Assembly: GCF_024606225.1 (NCBI RefSeq)
Contig: NZ_JAGRPU010000013.1
Coordinates: 62,001 to 126,000, forward strand
Origin: Endozoicomonas sp. ISHI1
GTDB taxonomy: Bacteria > Pseudomonadota > Gammaproteobacteria > Pseudomonadales > Endozoicomonadaceae
DNA length: 64,000 nt
Direction: 5' to 3'
Shown: in pieces, positions 61,804-64,000 of the stretch
Layout of the letters: the number at the start of each line of letters is the position of its first letter
How positions within the stretch are numbered: position 1 is the stretch's first letter
Notes under the pieces: model-generated
The model's input: only the letters and a program-made list of their open reading frames with translations
Databases searched by the model: none
Told to the model about the DNA's origin: nothing
Position numbers and translations under genes: made by a program

Positions 61804-63927
61804 TCAGCGATTTTTTTCTGACGCAAAGTCCCGGAACATATGCGCTAGCCGCTCTTTGGTACGGACATCATTCTTTTCAAGTTTAAGAAGATTTAAATAA
61901 TCCAGTACCTCATTTAACAATAATGAGCGGTCTTTGGTTTTCACTACGAGCTTCAGGCCTTCGTCGTGTACTTTCCGAATAACTCTTAAGAACTGCGTGG
62001 TATAAGCGCTACTATCAGTAACATCACACTCCATAAAAACAGCCTGATGCTCTGTTTTGGATAAATGGCTGAAATGGTAATCCGGGCTTACAACTTGCCT
62101 TCCGGGTAATAAGGGGGGCCCCACCCGGCGGATCTGTTCGGCTGGAATATTGAGTGCTCTGGCCATTTCGTCTATTGATACCGCGTGCTCAGTGATCACT
62201 GCTGCCGCATTGCGACCTTGATACTGACCCAGTTGCGATATTGCATCAGCAGCCTGTACTTCAGGGCTGTGCCACCAGTGGGAACGGTAACCATCTCCCT
62301 GCAAATCGTTCAGGTAAAGAAAGTTATGGGCGTACGCAGTTAAGGGGTCAATATCGTCATGGCATGCAGCTTTGACAGGAATATGATGATTTGAACTGAC
62401 CATGATAGCTTTATTCTCAGTCATCACATGTTTCATTGTTTTTGCCAGCAGTTGGTCGCTGAAATAACCGCCGTTGGCATCATCGATGACCACCAAATCT
62501 TTACCGGCAAGTAATTCCCCGATCTTGCTATCCCATTCATTACCCTGGAAGCACTGATACAGTTCCCCTGCCTTGTCTGCGTCTATATACAGGGTGTTGA
62601 CACCATAGTCGGCTGCTTTTCTGGCAACCGCTACACAAAGATGTGTCTTTCCTAGTCCGGGTGATCCGGTCAGGAACAGTCCCATGGGCTTTTTATGCAG
62701 GGCTTCACCCTGATTATTAATCACAGCATGGGTGAACTTCAGGGCCGTCCTGTGCATCAGTTCCTGCTGTGTTGAGTGGGGTTTGAATTGGTCTAAATCA
62801 GCATCAAGATTTTCAGTGTGGAACTGTGACCCATGATGCACCGGCTTTGGCTCCATAGTCGGAGTGACAGACAAAAGCGGTTGACGATGCCAGACTTGAT
62901 CGCACCGGGACAAAAGATGTTCCCAGACGCCAGTATTAAAGCGAGCCGAAATAACAATACCGCCAATAGGGTGGTCATAGGGCAGAACATCGCTGGCCAG
63001 CACTTTGTGGTTCGTTTTCCCTTCTTTAATGGCAAGGAGTGTCTCGGGACTCTGTGGTTTATTGTAACCATCAATCAGCATTTTTTTGACTTGGTCGTAG
63101 GTTTTCGGTTCATCAAATTTACCCGGACCAAACCCCAGATAGAGATTCTGTCCACTGCTGTTTTGCCCGGTGCATACCAGATTGAAACCGACAGCAGAAC
63201 CGCTTGCGTGCTTTAAACCGTAGTATTTTATGCCCTGAATATAGAGGATATCACCTTTTCTTATATCCAGTTCTGACGGCCCATCGCTCCCTGAACCTTT
63301 GTCAAAATGATGATAATCAAACAGATAATAGAGAGGGTTGCTGTAATGTATCAGATTTACATATTCATATTGTTTTGCGAAGAATTCAGAACTCTGGCTG
63401 ATGTGAGCGAAAAGATTGGCGGAAATTCTGAACTTTGAGATCGGTGCGCCAAAGATGCGGTCGAATTCGTCGGTACCAATGATGGTTTCAATGGCCCGAT
63501 ACTGACAGGCCAAAAGGGTCGTTGCACAGTCTGCACAGGTTGGGCCATGAAAAAAAGCATTCAGACACTCACTGGGTTTATGCCCTTTATCCGTTGCCAG
63601 AAAGCTACGCTTGCTCTTGATGTCAAAATATTCCGGTAGTGAGTGCAACCCGAGGTCGTGACTTTTTGACAGACCTGGAAGTTCGTGGGCCCGATAATCC
63701 TCACGATAAAAAATACCCAGACGTTTTTTTTCTTCTACTTCAACACATCTCACTAGCCAAAGATCTCTCTCTTGACGACAAAAGCGTGTCTTGACTTTGT
63801 CCCGTTCCGCGTACGGTGTATTAATGAGCTGGAGCCAGTGAATTGTATTTTCGGCGAACTGCTCAGCCACGGGCTTGGTGCTGAGACTTTTCGGGAAGGG
63901 TTTGTAAGAGGGGGTTATCTTGCGCAT
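61804..63927 (-). CDS. Tgl-like transglutaminase domain fused to a DnaC/IstB-like AAA+ ATPase
   Basis: 707 residues. Residues about 95-330 resemble the Bacillus Tgl protein-glutamine gamma-glutamyltransferase. KPSECLNAFFHGPTCADCAT (117-136) matches its catalytic-cysteine region, with C134 at the nucleophile position, and AIETIIGTDEFDRIFG follows as expected. Later GDILYI (225) and YLGFGPG match the family's strand region, but the residues equivalent to its catalytic Glu and His appear to be Phe (GFN at 247-249, LGFG at 264-267). Residues about 390-560 are an AAA+ ATPase: Walker A GSPGLGKT at 421-428, Walker B DLVVIDDA at 477-484, sensor MVSSNHH. The last 150 residues are alpha/beta and unassigned. 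It is co-oriented with and 339 bp upstream of the giant array. Activity as a transferase is uncertain; a cysteine-based role remains possible. Confidence 0.8.
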   Translation of the reverse strand: MRKITPSYKPFPKSLSTKPVAEQFAENTIHWLQLINTPYAERDKVKTRFCRQERDLWLVRCVEVEEKKRLGIFYREDYRAHELPGLSKSHDLGLHSLPEYFDIKSKRSFLATDKGHKPSECLNAFFHGPTCADCATTLLACQYRAIETIIGTDEFDRIFGAPISKFRISANLFAHISQSSEFFAKQYEYVNLIHYSNPLYYLFDYHHFDKGSGSDGPSELDIRKGDILYIQGIKYYGLKHASGSAVGFNLVCTGQNSSGQNLYLGFGPGKFDEPKTYDQVKKMLIDGYNKPQSPETLLAIKEGKTNHKVLASDVLPYDHPIGGIVISARFNTGVWEHLLSRCDQVWHRQPLLSVTPTMEPKPVHHGSQFHTENLDADLDQFKPHSTQQELMHRTALKFTHAVINNQGEALHKKPMGLFLTGSPGLGKTHLCVAVARKAADYGVNTLYIDADKAGELYQCFQGNEWDSKIGELLAGKDLVVIDDANGGYFSDQLLAKTMKHVMTENKAIMVSSNHHIPVKAACHDDIDPLTAYAHNFLYLNDLQGDGYRSHWWHSPEVQAADAISQLGQYQGRNAAAVITEHAVSIDEMARALNIPAEQIRRVGPPLLPGRQVVSPDYHFSHLSKTEHQAVFMECDVTDSSAYTTQFLRVIRKVHDEGLKLVVKTKDRSLLLNEVLDYLNLLKLEKNDVRTKERLAHMFRDFASEKNR

Positions 63928-63966
63928 AGCGCTGAGATGATCGTTTAAAAGAATAGTGTCCGGGAC

Positions 63967-63982
63967 ATCAGTTAAAACTGAT
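63967..63982. promoter_or_regulatory. Palindromic candidate operator before the Tgl-AAA+ gene
   Basis: ATCAGTT at 63967-63973 pairs with AACTGAT at 63976-63982 around a 2-bp centre. It lies 40-55 bp upstream of the start at 63927, the usual place for a repressor or activator dimer. The regulator is unknown. Confidence 0.35.
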
Positions 63983-64000
63983 TTCGTCTCATCGCCTGAT

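Noticed and set aside
15892-63927. Known anti-phage defence system
   Set aside because: Neither AAA+ nor transglutaminase domains match a defence system I can name, and no nuclease, helicase-nuclease or restriction partner lies beside them. The idea stays open but unsupported.

Overview
The window reads as a chromosomal segment of a marine, host-associated gammaproteobacterium, most likely Endozoicomonas or a close relative. The housekeeping genes (dbpA, rlmA, rluA, DUF2956- and DUF5062-type small proteins, a MepM-like M23 peptidase) are gammaproteobacterial. The accessory genes (F-box/WD40 protein, secreted cysteine-rich proteins, enormous tandem paralogs) fit the eukaryote-like and expanded gene content of that group. 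The taxon is inferred, since no rRNA gene is present.

Left part (1-15.8 kb): a tandem duplication has left the end of one secreted eight-cysteine protein, a decayed in-frame fragment of dbpA, a complete paralog of the secreted protein and the intact convergent dbpA. Then follow a secreted protein of unknown function, a SLC13/DASS anion transporter, a DUF2956 protein and an F-box plus eight-repeat WD40 protein that looks host-directed. A minus-strand run holds an M23 endopeptidase, a Mpo1-like membrane protein, a DUF5062 protein and rlmA. rluA, two back-to-back type II toxin-antitoxin pairs (ParD-like/RelE-ParE and VapB/VapC) and an LplT-like MFS transporter complete this part.

Right part (15.9-64 kb): about 45.6 kb of minus strand is a tandem array of six giant paralogous genes (2450-2586 codons each, 88-169 bp apart). 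Each is intact, with its own ribosome binding site and a related upstream block. Each protein has an N-terminal half containing what look like decayed AAA+ modules, a canonical MoxR/dynein-like AAA+ module, a second AAA+ module with a reciprocal Walker A/Walker B residue change, a beta-rich linker, a Cys-His-Asp transglutaminase-like core and a long helical C-terminus. Immediately upstream on the same strand is a 707-residue protein fusing a Tgl-like (Bacillus-type) transglutaminase domain to a DnaC/IstB-like AAA+ ATPase. Two unrelated transglutaminase folds, each joined to an AAA+ motor, therefore sit in one co-oriented locus. I know of no described system with this layout, and it is the most interesting content of the window.

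The paralogs are mosaics: different parts of one copy resemble different neighbours, and short repeats vary in copy number between them. This points to continuing recombination or gene conversion within the array. Plausible roles are protein remodelling coupled to transglutaminase, protease or deamidase chemistry, acting on host or competitor proteins or on the cell's own envelope. The sequence alone does not decide between these.
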